From positions 1-39,598 of the forward strand of contig CACHBY010000006.1 of NCBI GenBank assembly GCA_902578175.1: a DNA stretch of 39,598 nucleotides, written 5' to 3'. The notes under the pieces are model-generated. The model saw only the letters and a list, made by a program, of their open reading frames with translations. It did no database searches and was not told where the DNA came from. The translations under genes were made by a program, and so were the position numbers. Numbering within the stretch: position 1 is the stretch's first letter; each line of letters begins with the position of its first letter. Source of the DNA: an uncultured Pelagibacteraceae bacterium (GTDB taxonomy: Bacteria > Pseudomonadota > Alphaproteobacteria > Pelagibacterales > Pelagibacteraceae). This document shows, in pieces, positions 12,194-21,972 of the stretch.

Positions 12194-12855
12194 TGTCATT
12201 TTTAAATTCAATTAAAAATAATTCTAAACAATACAATTTCCCTTTTAATCATTGGGAATATAGCAATGCTTTATCAGAGGAAGCAATTGATGAAATAGTG
12301 AAAGCAGATATTCCTGATGTGAGTAAACACAATCTTAATTACGACGGCACTAGAGCAATAGATGGTGGAGCTGCAGAATTTAGAGAAGGAATAGCATCAG
12401 GTGGACAAGCAATTAAATTTAGATGTTTTATAAATAAAGAAAACTCCACTCAATTTCCAAATTTAGTAAAATTTATAAACGAGCTTCAATCTAAAGAAAC
12501 ATATGAAACAATATCTAAAATGATAGATAAGGATTTATCAAATTCTTATGTAAGAGTTGAAGTTATATGTGATAGAGAAGGTTTTTGGCTTAAACCTCAT
12601 TGCGATATAAAGGAAAAACTTATGTCAGGTTTGATATTTGTCAATAAAACAAATGAGTCTGAGGACTTAGGAACAGATTTTTATAATGAAAAATTAGAGA
12701 AGGTTAAGACACTTCCTTATAAACATAACTATGGTTATCTGTTTACCAGTGGACCAAATACTTGGCATGGAATGGAAAAGAAAAAAATAGTTAAAGAAAG
12801 ACGATGTATTCAAGTAAACTATGTTACTTTTCAGACAGATTGGAAAGTTAAATAA
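12193..12855 (+). CDS. 2-oxoglutarate/Fe(II)-dependent oxygenase-like protein
   Basis: 220 aa with a double-stranded beta-helix pattern. The iron triad is apparent: H136 and D138 in KPHCDI, and H192 in NTWHGM, with R203/R204 in ERRCIQVNY available to bind the 2-oxoglutarate carboxylate. Such enzymes hydroxylate proteins, sugars, lipids or small molecules; the substrate is unknown. Translational coupling to the ELM1-like GT-B-fold protein suggests they act on the same, perhaps glycosylated, substrate (inference). Its stop is 2 nt from the stop of the convergent Anbu gene. Confidence 0.75.
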   Translation: MSFLNSIKNNSKQYNFPFNHWEYSNALSEEAIDEIVKADIPDVSKHNLNYDGTRAIDGGAAEFREGIASGGQAIKFRCFINKENSTQFPNLVKFINELQSKETYETISKMIDKDLSNSYVRVEVICDREGFWLKPHCDIKEKLMSGLIFVNKTNESEDLGTDFYNEKLEKVKTLPYKHNYGYLFTSGPNTWHGMEKKKIVKERRCIQVNYVTFQTDWKVK

Positions 12856-12857
12856 AT

Positions 12858-13583
12858 TTATTTTTCCCAATCAAATCTGGGAAATGAGTCGAAAACTTTA
12901 AATATTCCCTCTGACCACTGGTTACAAACTCGGGAATATGTTTCGTCAGAAAGATTTAAACATTCAAGTGAAGCTAATGTTTCAGCATCTTTTTTGTGTA
13001 CAGCAAAATCTATTGGTGGGCCTACTGTCAAATCACTTTTTAAGGTTGAGTCCATCGAAATTAATGCACAACGTGATGCGTCCCCAATTGATACATTTGG
13101 TTTGATCACCCTATCTAATATTGGCTTACCATATTTTACTTCTCCAATCACAAGATAAGGTTTGCTGTCTGCAGGTCTTATATAATTTCCTTGAGGATAT
13201 ATTAAATATAGTTCGTGTTGCTGACCTTTGATTTGTCCTCCAACTATAAATGTTGAACCAAGTAAGACATTATCAGTATTAATTCCTTGAGGTGAGGAGT
13301 GCTCAATATTAAGTGAACCAATATAGGAAGCTATTTGTTCGAAATCAGAGCATGTGTTTAAGTTCATTATCCCAGTTGAGCTTTTTAAATCTTTCTCAAT
13401 TGATTTGTAAACTGCTTGTGAAGTCCCTAAATTTCCTGAAGTTACTATTACAATAGTTCTGTCACCAACATCATGGGTCATCATTTTAGAATATATATTT
13501 ACATTATCTAGACCCGCATTAGTTCTTGAGTCTGATGCAAAAACAAGACCTTCATTAGTTTTAATACCTATACAGTAAGTCAT
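12858..13583 (-). CDS. Anbu (bacterial proteasome-like beta-subunit homologue)
   Basis: 241-aa Ntn-hydrolase of the ancestral beta-subunit (Anbu/BPH) family, which forms open spiral assemblies without a regulatory cap. After Met removal the protein begins with Thr1 (MTYCIG), with D17 in FASDSRTNAG and a lysine at about 32, matching the proteasome-type active-site arrangement. No propeptide is present, as normal for Anbu. A good ribosome binding site (AGGTGAG) precedes the ATG. It is divergent from a circularly permuted ATP-grasp gene, its classic partner. The alpha-E and transglutaminase-like genes normally in this set are not in the window. Physiological substrate unknown. Confidence 0.9.
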   Translation of the reverse strand: MTYCIGIKTNEGLVFASDSRTNAGLDNVNIYSKMMTHDVGDRTIVIVTSGNLGTSQAVYKSIEKDLKSSTGIMNLNTCSDFEQIASYIGSLNIEHSSPQGINTDNVLLGSTFIVGGQIKGQQHELYLIYPQGNYIRPADSKPYLVIGEVKYGKPILDRVIKPNVSIGDASRCALISMDSTLKSDLTVGPPIDFAVHKKDAETLASLECLNLSDETYSRVCNQWSEGIFKVFDSFPRFDWEK

Positions 13584-13650
13584 CTCACCTTAATAATTAG
13601 TTAATTATAACATTTTTTCATAATCAATTAAAAGCATAACAGATATATCC

Positions 13651-13668
13651 AATATGCATTTGCATATT
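13651..13668. promoter_or_regulatory. Perfect inverted repeat between anbu and the ATP-grasp gene
   Basis: The intergenic region 13584-13696 separates two divergent genes. It holds AATATGCA and TGCATATT as perfect 8-bp arms with a 2-bp TT spacer. The arms include G/C pairs, so this is less likely to be chance than the all-A/T palindromes common here. A dimeric regulator controlling both directions is a reasonable guess. I see no regulator gene nearby and no strong promoter consensus to anchor it. Confidence 0.45.
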
Positions 13669-13696
13669 TTGTCTAAGTATTAAAAACTAAATCATT

Positions 13697-15142
13697 ATGG
13701 TCACAAAGCTCTGGAAAAATTATAATTCAACACATGCTTATGATGGTTATTTTACCAAAGATAATAAACTACGAAAGCACGCTACAATAATTTCTTCAAT
13801 TTTAGAGAGATACGGTAAAAAAAAACTTCAAGAAATTGAAAAAAATTGTCAGAGTACCATTAGTGCTAGAGGCATAAATTTCAGAGTATATGCTGCCAAT
13901 AATAGAGCAGAAGAAAAAAAATGGCCTCTTGATATAATTCCAAGAATAATCCCAAAAACACAATGGAACAAAGTCTCAAAAGGTTTAAAGCAGCGAGTAA
14001 AGGCTTTAAATTTATTTATTGATGATGTTTATAATCAAAAAAAAATATTCAAAGATAATATCATTCCAAGAGAAATTATTTTTAACTCTCCATTTTATGT
14101 AAAAGAATGTGAAGGTTTTTCTCCTAAACACAAAGCTTGGTCAAATATCTCTGGGGTTGATTTAATAAGAAATACAAATGGTGATTATTTAGTTTTAGAG
14201 GATAATTTAAGAGTACCTTCAGGTGTATCTTACATGCTTGAAAACAGGATGGTTATGCGAGATGTATTTCCTGAATTATTTACAAGATATAAAGTTGCAT
14301 CAATCCATCAGTACACAAATAAATTATTTAATTGTATGGTTGAATGTATCCCAAAAAAAACTTCAAACCCTCACATGGTAGTTTTAACACCTGGTATATA
14401 TAACTCTGCTTATTTTGAGCACTCTTTCTTGGCCGAACAGATGGGTATCGCTTTAGTTGAAGGAAAAGATTTGTTTGTCGAGAACGATATTGTTTACATG
14501 AAAACTGTCAAAGGTCCTCTTAAGGTTGATTGTATATATAGACGTCTTGATGATAATTTTTTAGATCCAAAAGTATTTTTCAAAGGTTCACTGATAGGAG
14601 TACCAGGATTATTTAAAAGCTGGCGCAAAGGAAATGTAGGTATAATTAATGCTATAGGTACTGGAGTAGCAGATGACAAAGTAGTTTATTCTTATGTTAA
14701 TAAAATGATTGTTTATTACCTTGGCGAACAACCAATCTTGAACCAGGTAGAAACCTATTTATGTCATAATAGAAATGAAAGAAATTATGTTATTGAAAAT
14801 ATCTCTAAATTAGTTGTGAAACCTGCTAATGCCTCTGGTGGTTATGGAATAATGATAGGGCCTAAAGCAGATAAAAAAGAAAGAGATGAAGTAATTACCA
14901 AAATAAAAAAAAATCCAAGAGAATATATTGCGCAACCACTTGAAACTCTCTCAACTGCACCAACAATCACTGAAAATGATATTGAGCCTAGGCATCTAGA
15001 TTTAAGACCTTTTGTTTTAAGTGGTAAAACCACATATGTGAGCACAGGAGGATTAACAAGAGTTGCACTTAGAAAAGGAAGTACAATCGTCAATAGTTCT
15101 CAAGGTGGAGGATCCAAAGATACATTAATTGTCGATGTATAA
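13697..15142 (+). CDS. Circularly permuted ATP-grasp protein (type 2, Anbu-associated)
   Basis: 481 aa, a full-length member of the circularly permuted ATP-grasp family (COG2308-like), predicted to ligate an amino acid or peptide to an unknown acceptor. Seen: an N-terminal YDGYF motif, YAANNRAEEKKWPLDIIPRI, the acidic metal-binding block YLVLEDNLRVPSGVSYMLEN, CIYRRLDDNFLDP, NAIGTGVADDKVVYSYV, the nucleotide-lysine/glycine loop VVKPANASGGYGIMIG and a closing HLDLRPFVL...GGLTRVAL. The family is genetically linked to Anbu, an alpha-E protein and a transglutaminase-like protease. Here it stands alone after the divergent Anbu gene, with carB ending 3 nt beyond its stop. Confidence 0.88.
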   Translation: MVTKLWKNYNSTHAYDGYFTKDNKLRKHATIISSILERYGKKKLQEIEKNCQSTISARGINFRVYAANNRAEEKKWPLDIIPRIIPKTQWNKVSKGLKQRVKALNLFIDDVYNQKKIFKDNIIPREIIFNSPFYVKECEGFSPKHKAWSNISGVDLIRNTNGDYLVLEDNLRVPSGVSYMLENRMVMRDVFPELFTRYKVASIHQYTNKLFNCMVECIPKKTSNPHMVVLTPGIYNSAYFEHSFLAEQMGIALVEGKDLFVENDIVYMKTVKGPLKVDCIYRRLDDNFLDPKVFFKGSLIGVPGLFKSWRKGNVGIINAIGTGVADDKVVYSYVNKMIVYYLGEQPILNQVETYLCHNRNERNYVIENISKLVVKPANASGGYGIMIGPKADKKERDEVITKIKKNPREYIAQPLETLSTAPTITENDIEPRHLDLRPFVLSGKTTYVSTGGLTRVALRKGSTIVNSSQGGGSKDTLIVDV

Positions 15143-15145
15143 AAT

Positions 15146-18100
15146 TTATAAATCTTGTAGAGAAGTAACTTCTAATTTTTTTGTTTTAAGTGATTTGATT
15201 GCTTCTAAACATGCTAGCGCAGTTGACATGTTGGTACAATAAGGAACTTTGTTTTTAAGTGTTCCTCTTCTAAGGGCTATAGCATCATTTAATCTGTGTT
15301 CGGTGTTTCCACCACCAGTATTAATAACAAGACCAATTTTTTTTGTGTCTAATACATCTACTATATGAGGCGAGCCACTACTGACTTTATTAATAATTCT
15401 ACATTTCATCCCGTGTTTTCTAATGTATTCTGCTGTTCCACGTGTTGCACAAAGTGTGAAGTTTAATTTAATCAATTCTTTTGCCAAACCTATTCCTTCA
15501 TCTTTATGACTATCTTTCAAAGAGATAAATGCTAATCCATCTTTAGGTAAAGAGTTAGCAGAGGCTATTTGGCTTTTTGCAAAAGCCATGCCAAAATTTT
15601 TATCAAATCCCATTACTTCACCAGTTGATTTCATTTCAGGACCAAGAAGAAGATCACTGTTTGGAAATTTATTAAAGGGGAAGACAGCTTCTTTAACCGC
15701 ATACATTCGTTTGGATTTGTCTCTTAAATTAAATTTTGATAATTTTTCACCCGCCATTACACGAGATGCAATTTTTGCAAGTGGTAATCCTTTTGCTTTG
15801 GATACAAACGGTACTGTTCGACTTGCTCGAGGATTAACCTCAATAACATAAATTTCATCTTTTTTAATTGCATATTGAATATTCATGAAACCTTTAACTT
15901 TTAAGGCTAATGCCAATTTCTTAGTTTGGTTTTCAATTTCTTTAATCAAAAATGGTTTTATAGATACAGGGGGCAAACTACATGCAGAGTCTCCGGAGTG
16001 AATACCAGCTTCTTCTATATGTTGCATGATCCCGGCAACATGAACTTGTTTTCCATCTGAGATGGCATCAACATCAACCTCCATTGCATGATCAATAAAT
16101 TTATCAATTAAAATTGGATTTTCTTCAGCAGCTTTGAAAGCTTCTTCAACAAAATTTTTAAGTTGGCCTTTTTCATGAACAATTTCCATCGCTCTTCCAC
16201 CTAGCACATAAGAAGGTCTTACCATTAAAGGTAAACCAATTTTTTCAGAAATTTGTATTGCTTGTTTAAATGTTTTTGCAATACCACTTTCAGCTTGTTT
16301 TAATTTAAGTTTTTTTAATAAGTTTCTAAATCGATCTCTGTCTTCAGCTAAATCAATAGAAGTGTACTGAGTTCCTAGAATTGGAAGTTTGTGCTCGTGC
16401 AAGAATTTTGCAAGTTTTATTGGTGTTTGCCCACCAAATTGTGCAATTATTCCAACAAGATTTCCTTTTTCTTGCTCTTTTTTAATTATGTTAAAAACGT
16501 ATTCTTCCTTTAGAGGTTCAAAATAAAGTCGGTTACTTGTGTCATAATCAGTTGAGACAGTTTCAGGATTACAATTAACCATGATTGTTTCAAAACCAGC
16601 ATCTTTTAGAGAAAAGCTTGCCTGACAGCAACAATAATCAAATTCTATACCTTGTCCTATTCTGTTAGGACCGCCTCCCAAAATTATAATTTTTTTCTTT
16701 GAAGATGGATCTGCCTCACATTCTGAATTAATTGAGAAATTTCTTTGATATGTTGAATACATATAAGGTGTAAAAGATTTAAATTCAGCAGCACAAGTAT
16801 CAACTTTTTTAAAAACTGGTAAAATTTTAAGTGCTGTTCTTTTTCTTCTAACAATATCTTCTGAGGTTTTAGTTAATTCAGAAAGTTTTTTGTCAGAAAA
16901 GCCAATTGATTTTACTTTATTAAATTCAGCAAAATTCTTTGGTAATCCTTTCTTTTTAATCATAGTCTCTGTATCTATAATTTCTTTAATTTGTTCTAAA
17001 AACCATGGATCAATTTTAGACAATCTGAATATTCTTTTTAAATTAATTTTTTTTCGTATTGCTTCTGCAACAATTAGAAGTTTATTTGGAACATTTTCTT
17101 TAAGTTTTTTTTCAATTTGTTTTTTATTTAGATCAAGTATTCTATCTAATCCTGAAAAACCAGTTTCAAGAGAAACCAATGCTTTTTGAAGTGACTCTTT
17201 AAAATTTCTACCAATTGCCATTGCTTCTCCAACAGATTTCATTGAAGTACCTAGGGTTGCTGGTGAGGTTGAAAATTTTTCAAAAGTAAATCTTGGAATT
17301 TTTGTTACTACATAATCAATACTAGGCTCAAAAGATGCTGGAGTAACTTTTGTAATTTCATTTTTTAATTCGTCCAATGTGTAACCAACAGCTAATTTTG
17401 CTGCAACTTTTGCAATTGGAAAACCAGTTGCTTTTGATGCGAGTGCTGAAGATCTTGAAACTCTTGGGTTCATTTCAATCACAACCATTCGTCCATTTTT
17501 TGGATTGATTGCAAATTGGACGTTGGATCCACCTGTTTCCACTCCAATTTTTCTTAAGCAAGCAATAGAAGCATTTCTCATAACTTGATATTCTTTATCA
17601 GTAAGAGTTAGTGCTGGGGCAACAGTTACCGAGTCTCCCGTATGAATTCCCATTGGGTCAACATTTTCAATAGAACAGATAATGATACAGTTATCTTTCT
17701 TGTCTCTTACAACTTCCATCTCAAATTCTTTCCATCCTTCTAAACATTCTTCCACCAATACTTGACTAACTGGAGACTCGCGTAACCCACTTTTAATTAT
17801 TTTTAGATAATCTTTTTTATTTTTAGCTATACCACCACCAAGGCCTCCAAGCGTAAATGCAGGTCTTATGATTGCTGGAAGACCAATTTTTTTTAAAACT
17901 TTAGAAGCTTGGTTAATATTGTTGACAATCTCAGATTTAGGTAAATCTAAACCAATATCGATCATATTTTTTCTAAATTTTTTCCTATCCTCTGCATTGG
18001 CAATTGCTTTAGAATTTGCGCCTATGAGTTCAATTTTATATTTTTTTAAAATTCCTTTTTTTTCCGCTTCCATTGCAAGATTGAGTGCAGTTTGACCACC

Positions 18101-18370
18101 CATTGTAGGAAGAATTGCATCAGGTTTTTCTTTGATAAGTATTTTTTCTAAAACGTCTAATGTTATTGGCTCGATATATGTTTTGTCCGCAACATCTGGA
18201 TCAGTCATAATGGTTGCAGGATTTGAGTTAATTAATATTACCTTAAAACCTTCATTTTTTAACGCCTTACAAGCTTGTGTTCCTGAGTAATCAAACTCAC
18301 ATGCTTGACCAATAATAATTGGTCCAGCTCCCACAACTAATATTTTTTTAATATCTTTTCTTTTTGGCAT
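15146..18370 (-). CDS. carB: Carbamoyl-phosphate synthase large subunit
   Basis: 1074-aa synthetase subunit making carbamoyl phosphate from bicarbonate, ATP and ammonia channelled from CarA, for pyrimidines and arginine. Two homologous halves, each with an ATP-grasp unit, are visible: [19 protein letters not shown] and [19 protein letters not shown] open each half, and [13 protein letters not shown] and [15 protein letters not shown] are the nucleotide loops. The C-terminal methylglyoxal-synthase-like domain ([38 protein letters not shown]) is where allosteric effectors bind in homologues. The start overlaps the end of carA by 23 nt. Length is normal. Confidence 0.97.
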   Translation of the reverse strand: MPKRKDIKKILVVGAGPIIIGQACEFDYSGTQACKALKNEGFKVILINSNPATIMTDPDVADKTYIEPITLDVLEKILIKEKPDAILPTMGGQTALNLAMEAEKKGILKKYKIELIGANSKAIANAEDRKKFRKNMIDIGLDLPKSEIVNNINQASKVLKKIGLPAIIRPAFTLGGLGGGIAKNKKDYLKIIKSGLRESPVSQVLVEECLEGWKEFEMEVVRDKKDNCIIICSIENVDPMGIHTGDSVTVAPALTLTDKEYQVMRNASIACLRKIGVETGGSNVQFAINPKNGRMVVIEMNPRVSRSSALASKATGFPIAKVAAKLAVGYTLDELKNEITKVTPASFEPSIDYVVTKIPRFTFEKFSTSPATLGTSMKSVGEAMAIGRNFKESLQKALVSLETGFSGLDRILDLNKKQIEKKLKENVPNKLLIVAEAIRKKINLKRIFRLSKIDPWFLEQIKEIIDTETMIKKKGLPKNFAEFNKVKSIGFSDKKLSELTKTSEDIVRRKRTALKILPVFKKVDTCAAEFKSFTPYMYSTYQRNFSINSECEADPSSKKKIIILGGGPNRIGQGIEFDYCCCQASFSLKDAGFETIMVNCNPETVSTDYDTSNRLYFEPLKEEYVFNIIKKEQEKGNLVGIIAQFGGQTPIKLAKFLHEHKLPILGTQYTSIDLAEDRDRFRNLLKKLKLKQAESGIAKTFKQAIQISEKIGLPLMVRPSYVLGGRAMEIVHEKGQLKNFVEEAFKAAEENPILIDKFIDHAMEVDVDAISDGKQVHVAGIMQHIEEAGIHSGDSACSLPPVSIKPFLIKEIENQTKKLALALKVKGFMNIQYAIKKDEIYVIEVNPRASRTVPFVSKAKGLPLAKIASRVMAGEKLSKFNLRDKSKRMYAVKEAVFPFNKFPNSDLLLGPEMKSTGEVMGFDKNFGMAFAKSQIASANSLPKDGLAFISLKDSHKDEGIGLAKELIKLNFTLCATRGTAEYIRKHGMKCRIINKVSSGSPHIVDVLDTKKIGLVINTGGGNTEHRLNDAIALRRGTLKNKVPYCTNMSTALACLEAIKSLKTKKLEVTSLQDL

Positions 18371-19544
18371 TTTTTTTCATGTTGTTAATAAATTCTTGAA
18401 ATAAGTAGACGCTATCCTGTGGTCCAGGGTTAGACTCTGGATGATATTGTACTGAAAATATTGGTTTGTTTTTAAGTCTTATTCCCTCAATTGTATTATC
18501 AAAAAGAGATTTATGAGTGACTTCAATTTTTTTTGGTAAAGTTTCTTCAACAACTACAAAACCATGATTTTGACTGGTGATTTCAACTTTGTCGTGGATT
18601 AAATTTTTAACTGGATGATTAGCCCCTCTATGGCCCAACTTCATTTTTCTTGTTTTACCTCCTAAAGCTAAAGCTAAAATTTGATGACCTAAACAGATCC
18701 CAAATATAGGTAAATTTTTTTTGATTAATTTATTTAGTATTTCTATTGCATATTTTCCTGTTGCTGCTGGATCCCCAGGACCATTGGACAAAAATATTCC
18801 ATTAGGCTTAAGAGCTAGTATTTTTTCTGCAGAAGTTTTGCACGAAACAACTGATACTTTACATTTAAAGTCTGAAAAATATCTTAAAATATTTTTTTTT
18901 ACTCCATAATCAATTGCAACTACATGAAAAAGGTTTTTTGTATTCTTTTTAAATCCTATTTCTTTTTTCCAAGTTTGAAGTCCTTTCCAAATATAGTTCT
19001 TTCGAGTTGTAACAATTTCTGCAAGATCAAGGTTTTTTAAACCACTCCATTTAAGTGTTGATCTTGTTAATTTGCTAATATTAAACTTTCCATTTTTGGA
19101 GTAAGCAATCGTTCCCTTAGGTGCCCCCTTGTCTCTAATGAAGTTTGTTAAACTACGAGTATCCAGTCCTGTAATTCCTACAATTTTATTTTTTTTAAGC
19201 CAGGCATCTAAATGTAAAAGTGCTCTATAATTTGAAGGAGAAGTTATTTCTGAATTAAAGATTACCCCTTTTGTCCAGATTTTGTCAGATTCAATATCTT
19301 CTTTATTGGTTCCAACATTTCCAATATGTGGGAAAGTAAAGTTAATAATTTGACCCGCATAAGAAGGATCTGAGATTATTTCTTGGTAACCTGTTAAAGA
19401 AGTATTAAAACACACTTCTCCAGTAGCTTCTCCTTCATAGCCAATACCAATTCCTCTAAATACTTTCTTATTTTCAAGGACTAAAACACCCGAGGTAATT
19501 TGATGAATATTTTTTGAGCTAATTTTTTTTGAATTTTTGATCAA
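18348..19544 (-). CDS. carA: Carbamoyl-phosphate synthase small subunit
   Basis: Glutaminase subunit that feeds ammonia to CarB. The N-terminal domain is recognisable by [20 protein letters not shown] and [13 protein letters not shown]. The class-I amidotransferase domain carries FLSNGPGDP, the catalytic C284 in GICLGHQI, and the His-Glu pair in [10 protein letters not shown]. The start codon is TTG at 19544: an in-frame TAA lies directly upstream, and no ATG precedes the conserved region. 398 aa is usual for alphaproteobacteria. It is divergent from yqeY-dnaG-rpoD across a 126-bp gap. Confidence 0.96.
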   Translation of the reverse strand: MIKNSKKISSKNIHQITSGVLVLENKKVFRGIGIGYEGEATGEVCFNTSLTGYQEIISDPSYAGQIINFTFPHIGNVGTNKEDIESDKIWTKGVIFNSEITSPSNYRALLHLDAWLKKNKIVGITGLDTRSLTNFIRDKGAPKGTIAYSKNGKFNISKLTRSTLKWSGLKNLDLAEIVTTRKNYIWKGLQTWKKEIGFKKNTKNLFHVVAIDYGVKKNILRYFSDFKCKVSVVSCKTSAEKILALKPNGIFLSNGPGDPAATGKYAIEILNKLIKKNLPIFGICLGHQILALALGGKTRKMKLGHRGANHPVKNLIHDKVEITSQNHGFVVVEETLPKKIEVTHKSLFDNTIEGIRLKNKPIFSVQYHPESNPGPQDSVYLFQEFINNMKKNAKKKRY

Positions 19545-19603
19545 TTACAACTCATGAGTTAAAGGTTAATACAATAATTGCTTTATTATCGCAACAGAGA
19601 TGT

Positions 19604-19630
19604 ATTATAAAATTGTAAAAAAACAATTTT
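19604..19630. promoter_or_regulatory. Divergent carAB / yqeY-dnaG-rpoD control region with hairpin
   Basis: On the minus strand a perfect TATAAT (19604-19609) faces carA and would start transcription about 50 nt before its TTG; the matching -35 is weak. Next to it AAAATTGT (19609-19616) and ACAATTTT (19623-19630) are perfect 8-bp arms around an A6 loop, able to form a weak hairpin in the yqeY leader or serve as a binding site. For the plus strand TTGCTT (19578-19583) is a possible -35 with a poorly spaced TATTAT. Nothing in the 126-bp gap looks like a leader peptide or riboswitch. Confidence 0.35.
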
Positions 19631-19670
19631 TCTTTTGAAGAATTTTTTCTTTGAAGTAAATTAAAAAATT

Positions 19671-20132
19671 ATGTCATTAAAGACCACTATCGAAAACGAA
19701 TACAAAAATGCACTAAAATCAAAAGATAAAAATAAAATATCAACCTACAGGTTAATTTTATCTTCAATTAAAGATTTAGACATAGCTAATCGGTCTGGGC
19801 CCAACAAAAAAGTTACAGATGATGAGGATATTAAAAAGCTTTTAAAAAAAATGGTCAAACAAAGAGCCGAATCTATTGAGATCTATAAAAAAAATAACAG
19901 GACAGATCTGTTAGAAGTTGAACAGAATGAATATGAAATTTTAACAAGTTTCTTACCTAAGCAAATGAGCGAAGAAGACACCAAAAAACTATGTGCTGAA
20001 TTAATCTCTAAATTAGGTGCTAGTTCCATTAAAGATATGGGTAAAATAATGGGTGAGTTAAAGAAATCTCATTCTGATGAAATTGATTTTTCTAAAGCTG
20101 GATCAATAATTAAGGAATTATTGAATAGTTAA
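19671..20132 (+). CDS. yqeY: GatB/YqeY domain protein
   Basis: 153-aa helical protein of the YqeY family, related to the tRNA-binding tail of the GatB amidotransferase subunit; its function is not established. Seen are the N-terminal helix with KNKISTYRLILSSIKDLDIA, the central DIKKLLKKMVKQRAESIEIYKKNNR block, LLEVEQNEYEILTSFLPKQMSEE and KDMGKIMGELKK. It is the first gene of the alphaproteobacterial yqeY-dnaG-rpoD operon, taking the place rpsU has in enterobacteria. The stop overlaps the dnaG start by 1 nt (TAATG). Confidence 0.92.
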   Translation: MSLKTTIENEYKNALKSKDKNKISTYRLILSSIKDLDIANRSGPNKKVTDDEDIKKLLKKMVKQRAESIEIYKKNNRTDLLEVEQNEYEILTSFLPKQMSEEDTKKLCAELISKLGASSIKDMGKIMGELKKSHSDEIDFSKAGSIIKELLNS

Positions 20133-21907
20133 TGAAATACCCCAAAGAGTATTTAGATGAAATTAAGACAAGGTTGAAAGTATCAACAGTTATTTCAAAA
20201 ACAGTCTCATTAAAAAAAAGAGGTAAAGAATTTGTGGGATTGTCTCCATTTAAAAACGAAAAAACACCTTCATTTACAGTTAATGATGAAAAAGAATTTT
20301 ATCATTGTTTTGCTACTTCAGAACATGGAAATATTTTTGATTTTGTAATGAAAACCCAAAATTTAAAATTTGGTGAAGCAGTTAAACATTTGGCACAATT
20401 GGCAGGTATGCAACCATATTTGTTTTCAAAAAAAGATAAAGAACGAGAACAAAAATGGAATGAATATAAATCAATATATAGTGAGTATGTTGATTTTTAC
20501 CATAACGAGTTGATTAAAAATGAACAACATTCAAATGCTAGAGAATATTTGAAAAATCGATCTTTAACTAAAGAAGAAGTTAAAAGATTTAAAATAGGAT
20601 ATGTCGAAAAAAATCCAAATATTTTTGAACAATTAAAAAATAAATATAGTGAAAAAACTTTAATTGAAACTGGATTATTTTATATAGATGAGAAGAAGAA
20701 TACTTATGTAGAAAGATTTAGAGGAAGATTAATTTTTCCAATTAATAATATAACTGGCCAACCAATTGGCTTAGGTGGAAGAATAATAGAAAACTTAGAT
20801 TATCTTGCAAAATATATTAACTCGCCTGAAACTTCCTTTTTTAAAAAAGGATCTAATCTATATAATTTAGATTTAGCTAGGAAATTATCAAACAAAATAG
20901 ATCATATTTATTTAGTTGAAGGCTATATGGATGTTGTTGGACTTAGTAAAAATGGAATTGACAATGTAGTCGCAAATCTTGGTACATCACTTACTGACAA
21001 ACAAATTCAAATACTTAACCAATTTTTTGATGATATCATTATATGTTTCGACGGTGATGAAAGTGGTTATAAAGCAGCATTGAGAGCTGCAGAAAATTCT
21101 ATTAAAGATTTAAAACCAGAAAAACAAATTTCATTTTTATTTTTACCTAATAAAGAGGATCCTGACAGTTATGTAAATAAAAATGGAAAAGCAAATTTTG
21201 TAGAATTTACTAAACAATCTAAGTTGTCAATTCATCAATTTATTTTTAGTCACTATAAGAAACAAACTGAAAACAATCCTTCATCTATGGCTATCTTTGA
21301 AAAGAGATTAAGAGATGTAGCTAGTACAATTAAAGACGATTATATAAAAAAATATGTGTTGGAATATTTTTTAGAGAAAATTTCAGAACTAACACCTCAT
21401 TCAAATCAAAAAAATAATAAATTTTATAAAAAACCAATCAAATCTTTAGACGCTACTAAAAAATATTACAATGAAAGCGAATCTTTGTCTGGAGTTGAGC
21501 TTAAAGAATTTTCTTTAATTTATTTGGTGATCAATAATTTAAATTTAATGCAATCAAATATTCATCTAATTGAGAATATAAAATTATTTACTGAAGAAAA
21601 CAAAAACATCTTAAATCAAATAATTGTATGCTTAAAATCTGGAGATAAGCCAATTGTTCAGGACTTAAATTTGGATGGTCAAATAATTGAAAAAATAGAC
21701 AAATTTGCACCAATAAAACATATTCTTAAAAATAATTCTGAAGATGATCAAAAAATCATCGAATTGCTCGAAGATATTTCGCGAGATCTGATGAATTATG
21801 ATCTTGAGTTTAGAATTCAAGAATTAGAATCGAAGTTTTCAGTTGATATGAGTGAGAGTACATTTAATGAGCTAAAAGAGCTCAAAAAAAAGCAGAATCT
21901 CAATTAA
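20132..21907 (+). CDS. dnaG: DNA primase
   Basis: 591-aa primase making RNA primers at the replication fork. The N-terminal CHC2-type domain (residues 1-100) is well aligned (GLSPFKNEKTPSFTVNDEKE, FYHCFATSEHGN), but only one of the four zinc ligands of the E. coli/Bacillus type remains; Ser, Lys and Thr occupy the others. The catalytic core is intact: an RGRLIFPI segment, GLGGRII, the TOPRIM glutamate in LVEGYMDVVGL and FDGDESGYKAA with the metal-binding aspartates. The C-terminal DnaB-interacting helical region is divergent and Asn/Lys-rich. It is the middle gene of yqeY-dnaG-rpoD. Confidence 0.96.
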   Translation: MKYPKEYLDEIKTRLKVSTVISKTVSLKKRGKEFVGLSPFKNEKTPSFTVNDEKEFYHCFATSEHGNIFDFVMKTQNLKFGEAVKHLAQLAGMQPYLFSKKDKEREQKWNEYKSIYSEYVDFYHNELIKNEQHSNAREYLKNRSLTKEEVKRFKIGYVEKNPNIFEQLKNKYSEKTLIETGLFYIDEKKNTYVERFRGRLIFPINNITGQPIGLGGRIIENLDYLAKYINSPETSFFKKGSNLYNLDLARKLSNKIDHIYLVEGYMDVVGLSKNGIDNVVANLGTSLTDKQIQILNQFFDDIIICFDGDESGYKAALRAAENSIKDLKPEKQISFLFLPNKEDPDSYVNKNGKANFVEFTKQSKLSIHQFIFSHYKKQTENNPSSMAIFEKRLRDVASTIKDDYIKKYVLEYFLEKISELTPHSNQKNNKFYKKPIKSLDATKKYYNESESLSGVELKEFSLIYLVINNLNLMQSNIHLIENIKLFTEENKNILNQIIVCLKSGDKPIVQDLNLDGQIIEKIDKFAPIKHILKNNSEDDQKIIELLEDISRDLMNYDLEFRIQELESKFSVDMSESTFNELKELKKKQNLN

Positions 21908-21972
21908 TCTGAACAAATTTGTAATGGATTTTTATAAATTTGATATTATATAAGACTTTCAACTTTATCGTC

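Noticed and set aside
12850..12863. 14-bp palindrome between the oxygenase and anbu stops, as a bidirectional terminator
   Set aside because: It is made only of A and T, would form a very weak stem, and such palindromes are frequent by chance in sequence this AT-rich.
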